64,000 nucleotides of DNA, taken from NCBI GenBank assembly GCA_938015435.1, contig CALLPN010000005.1, positions 1 to 64,000 of the forward strand, in the 5' to 3' direction. The notes beneath the pieces are model-generated. The model searched no databases. It was not told the origin of the DNA and saw only the letters and a list, made by a program, of their open reading frames with translations. This document shows, piece after piece, positions 61,971-64,000 of the stretch. The position numbers and the translations under genes were made by a program. This DNA comes from an uncultured Saprospiraceae bacterium (GTDB lineage: Bacteria > Bacteroidota > Bacteroidia > Chitinophagales > Saprospiraceae). The first letter of the stretch is position 1, and the number at the start of each line of letters is the position of its first letter.

Positions 61971-64000
61971 TTGAAAGTCTGTATCGCCGAAAAACCATCA
62001 GTAGCCAAAGAGATCGCCAACGTATTGGGGGCGAAGTCTCGTAAAGATGGCTACTATGAAGGTAATGGATATCAGGTGACATGGACATTTGGTCATTTCT
62101 GTGAGCTCAATGCTCCTCACGACTATAATGAACGTTGGAAACGCTGGGACTTGGATACTTTGCCTATGCTTCCAGAACGATTTGATACGAGAGTCAAAAA
62201 CGATGCTGGTGTCAAAAAGCAATTTAAAATAGTAAAGAAGCTATTCTCCAAGGCTGAGATTGTAATCAACTGTGGTGATGCAGGCCAAGAGGGAGAATTA
62301 ATACAGAGATGGGTAATCAATCAAGCCAATTATAAAGGGCCTGTAGATCGACTATGGATATCATCATTGACCACGGAGGCTATTAGAGGAGGTTTTAAGA
62401 ATATCAGACCAGCCTCAGAATTTGATAATCTGTATTATGCAGGAAGCTCTAGAGCTATCGGTGATTGGCTGTTGGGTATGAATGCCACAAGACTATATAC
62501 GCTTAAGTATGGAGGTTATAAGCAAGTGCTTTCGATAGGTCGAGTACAGACGCCGACATTGGCGATGTTAGTAGATCGATATCATGAGATAGAAAATTTT
62601 ATACCTAAGCCATATTGGGAATTAGGTACGATATATCGAGATACTCAATTCAATAATACGGAAGGGAAGTTCTTTAAAAAGGAAGATGGTGAGAAGCTCT
62701 TTAATCAAGTGAAAGGGAAAGATCTTCATATCACTAAAATCGAAAAGAAAGACGGTAAAGAATACGCACCTAAGCTTTTTGACTTGACTGGACTGCAAGT
62801 ATATTGCAACAATAAATTTAACTACACTGCGGAGACGACACTCAAGATAGTGCAGAAGCTATATGAGATGAAAGTCGTATCGTATCCAAGAGTGGATACC
62901 GTATTTCTTCCTAATGATATGTATCCTAAGATTACTGGAATCCTCAAAGGGCTGAAGAGCTATGCGCAATATACTGAGTCACTTATCGGTAAGAAAATCA
63001 GAAAATCCTCTAAGGTATTTAATGATAAAAAAGTCACAGATCACCATGCCATCATTCCTACAGGAGAACAGAAATCACTCAGCTTAGATCAATCCAAAGT
63101 TTACGATGCGATCGTAAGAAGATTCATTGCAGTATTTTACCCTGATTGTAAAGTCGCTAAGACACAAGTAGATGCTGAAGTAGCAGAAGTAAAGTTTGTA
63201 GCCAAAGGAAAGCAAATCATAGATGAAGGCTGGAGGGTTTTATTTCCTAAGAAGAAAAAATCTGTCCTTGATCAAAATGATGAAAAGAAAGGAGAGGAAG
63301 AAAAACTGCTCCCTGCATTCGTTGAAGGGGAAAGTGGTCCGCATGAGCCTAATTTCGTAGAGAAAGTTACAAAGCCTCCAAAGAACTATACTGAGGCCTC
63401 TTTACTACGAGCTATGGAGACTGCAGGGAAACAAGTAGATGACGAAGAACTTAGAGATCTGATGAAAGCGAATGGGATCGGTCGACCGTCTACCAGAGCC
63501 AATATTATAGAGACACTCTTTCGAAGGAAATATGCTCAGCGCCGCAAGAAGCAACTGATTCCTACAGAAGTCGGAATCCAACTCATAGGTACGATCCAAA
63601 ATAAGTTACTGAAGTCTGCCGAGCTTACTGGACAGTGGGAAAAGCAACTCAAGGATATCGAGAATGGTGATTTTAGTGCGGGCAAATTTATACATCAGAT
63701 GAAGCAGATGGTAGAGGAGTTAGTTACGGAAGTAAGGATGGAAAAGGTAACTACCAAATTTAGCGCACAGACGCAAAGCACTGCAAAAAGTGGAGTCAAA
63801 CGAGGCAACTCATGGGGTAAAAAAACAGAAGCCGCTAGCAAAGCCAAAGTACCAAAGAAAACGATAACTGAAATAACTTGCCCGAAATGTAATCAAGGGC
63901 AAATACTCAAAGGGAAATCTAGCTATGGATGTACTCAATGGAAGTCTGGTTGTGATATGAGAATACCGTTTAACTATCTGGATAAAAAGCTTACAGATAA
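61971..64000 (+). CDS. topB: DNA topoisomerase III (3' truncated by window)
   Basis: The frame from a TTG start at 61971 stays open to the window end (676 residues present), so no stop is seen. Type IA topoisomerase: MKVCIAEKPSVAKEIANVL (Toprim), NCGDAGQEGELIQRW, the tower/catalytic region YPRVDTVFLPND (catalytic Tyr) and IGRPSTRANIIETLF, then a C-terminal zinc-type module begins ITCPKCNQGQILKGKSSYGC. It relaxes and decatenates single-stranded-linked DNA. The TTG start is inferred because the Toprim motif follows at once. Confidence 0.92.
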   Translation, partial: MKVCIAEKPSVAKEIANVLGAKSRKDGYYEGNGYQVTWTFGHFCELNAPHDYNERWKRWDLDTLPMLPERFDTRVKNDAGVKKQFKIVKKLFSKAEIVINCGDAGQEGELIQRWVINQANYKGPVDRLWISSLTTEAIRGGFKNIRPASEFDNLYYAGSSRAIGDWLLGMNATRLYTLKYGGYKQVLSIGRVQTPTLAMLVDRYHEIENFIPKPYWELGTIYRDTQFNNTEGKFFKKEDGEKLFNQVKGKDLHITKIEKKDGKEYAPKLFDLTGLQVYCNNKFNYTAETTLKIVQKLYEMKVVSYPRVDTVFLPNDMYPKITGILKGLKSYAQYTESLIGKKIRKSSKVFNDKKVTDHHAIIPTGEQKSLSLDQSKVYDAIVRRFIAVFYPDCKVAKTQVDAEVAEVKFVAKGKQIIDEGWRVLFPKKKKSVLDQNDEKKGEEEKLLPAFVEGESGPHEPNFVEKVTKPPKNYTEASLLRAMETAGKQVDDEELRDLMKANGIGRPSTRANIIETLFRRKYAQRRKKQLIPTEVGIQLIGTIQNKLLKSAELTGQWEKQLKDIENGDFSAGKFIHQMKQMVEELVTEVRMEKVTTKFSAQTQSTAKSGVKRGNSWGKKTEAASKAKVPKKTITEITCPKCNQGQILKGKSSYGCTQWKSGCDMRIPFNYLDKKLTD

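Overview
The window is about 64 kb of AT-rich chromosome from a member of the Bacteroidota, most likely a marine or aquatic Saprospiria/Lewinella-like bacterium. The sequence evidence is: SusC/SusD and other TonB-dependent receptors with carboxypeptidase-regulatory N-termini; at least five secreted proteins ending in type IX secretion (T9SS) type-A sorting domains; TAnnTTTG-type -7 promoter elements; several TTG starts; few Shine-Dalgarno sequences; and surface repeat domains common in Saprospiraceae. The genus assignment is inference. No tRNA, rRNA, CRISPR array, insertion sequence or prophage was seen.

Layout. 1-1.7 kb: 3' part of a large repeat-bearing T9SS surface protein. 1.8-8.8 kb: a sugar-uptake locus with TonB receptor, GH100/invertase-like glycosidase, P-loop kinase, SLC45-type sugar symporter and a divergent LacI regulator. 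8.8-14.6 kb: housekeeping and small genes (GNAT, Kbp-like LysM/BON protein, dihydrolipoyl dehydrogenase, WG-repeat lipoprotein, GreA-type factor, ACP phosphodiesterase). 14.6-18.9 kb: a sparse, lower-GC accessory stretch of barrel, membrane and CPCC-type proteins with long intergenic gaps. 18.9-23.5 kb: HscA-type Hsp70, a lipoprotein, a queuosine-precursor transporter and a CtlX-type hydrolase. 23.7-29.3 kb: a TonB receptor followed by a large secreted lamin-tail/cupredoxin protein. 29.8-32.6 kb: an ECF sigma factor, a probable anti-sigma factor and three DUF4252 proteins in one reverse-strand operon. 33-38 kb: an LptF/LptG permease, then a cobalamin riboswitch controlling a BtuB-like receptor and a BtuG-like surface lipoprotein. 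38-46 kb: PolX-like protein, DUF1573 lipoprotein, UbiA-type prenyltransferase, Na+/H+ antiporter and a leucine-rich T9SS protein. 46-49.5 kb: a LamG/PNGase F-like T9SS enzyme and a RibD-C/DHFR-like reductase. 49.5-57 kb: a SusC-SusD-GH64 polysaccharide utilisation locus, probably for beta-1,3-glucan. 57-64 kb: rdgB, a small HolD-like protein, ilvE, typA and the start of topB, which runs off the window.

How the genes work together. The recurring theme is outer-membrane uptake plus secreted carbohydrate or glycoprotein enzymes: a regulated sugar locus, a B12 uptake operon under riboswitch control, and a beta-glucan locus. The genes least explained by known systems are the GH100-like/kinase pair, the TonB receptor with its copper-site lamin-tail partner, and the sigma/DUF4252 operon. 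Several intergenic hairpins, notably a perfect 16-bp stem across the susC stop codon, suggest post-transcriptional control.
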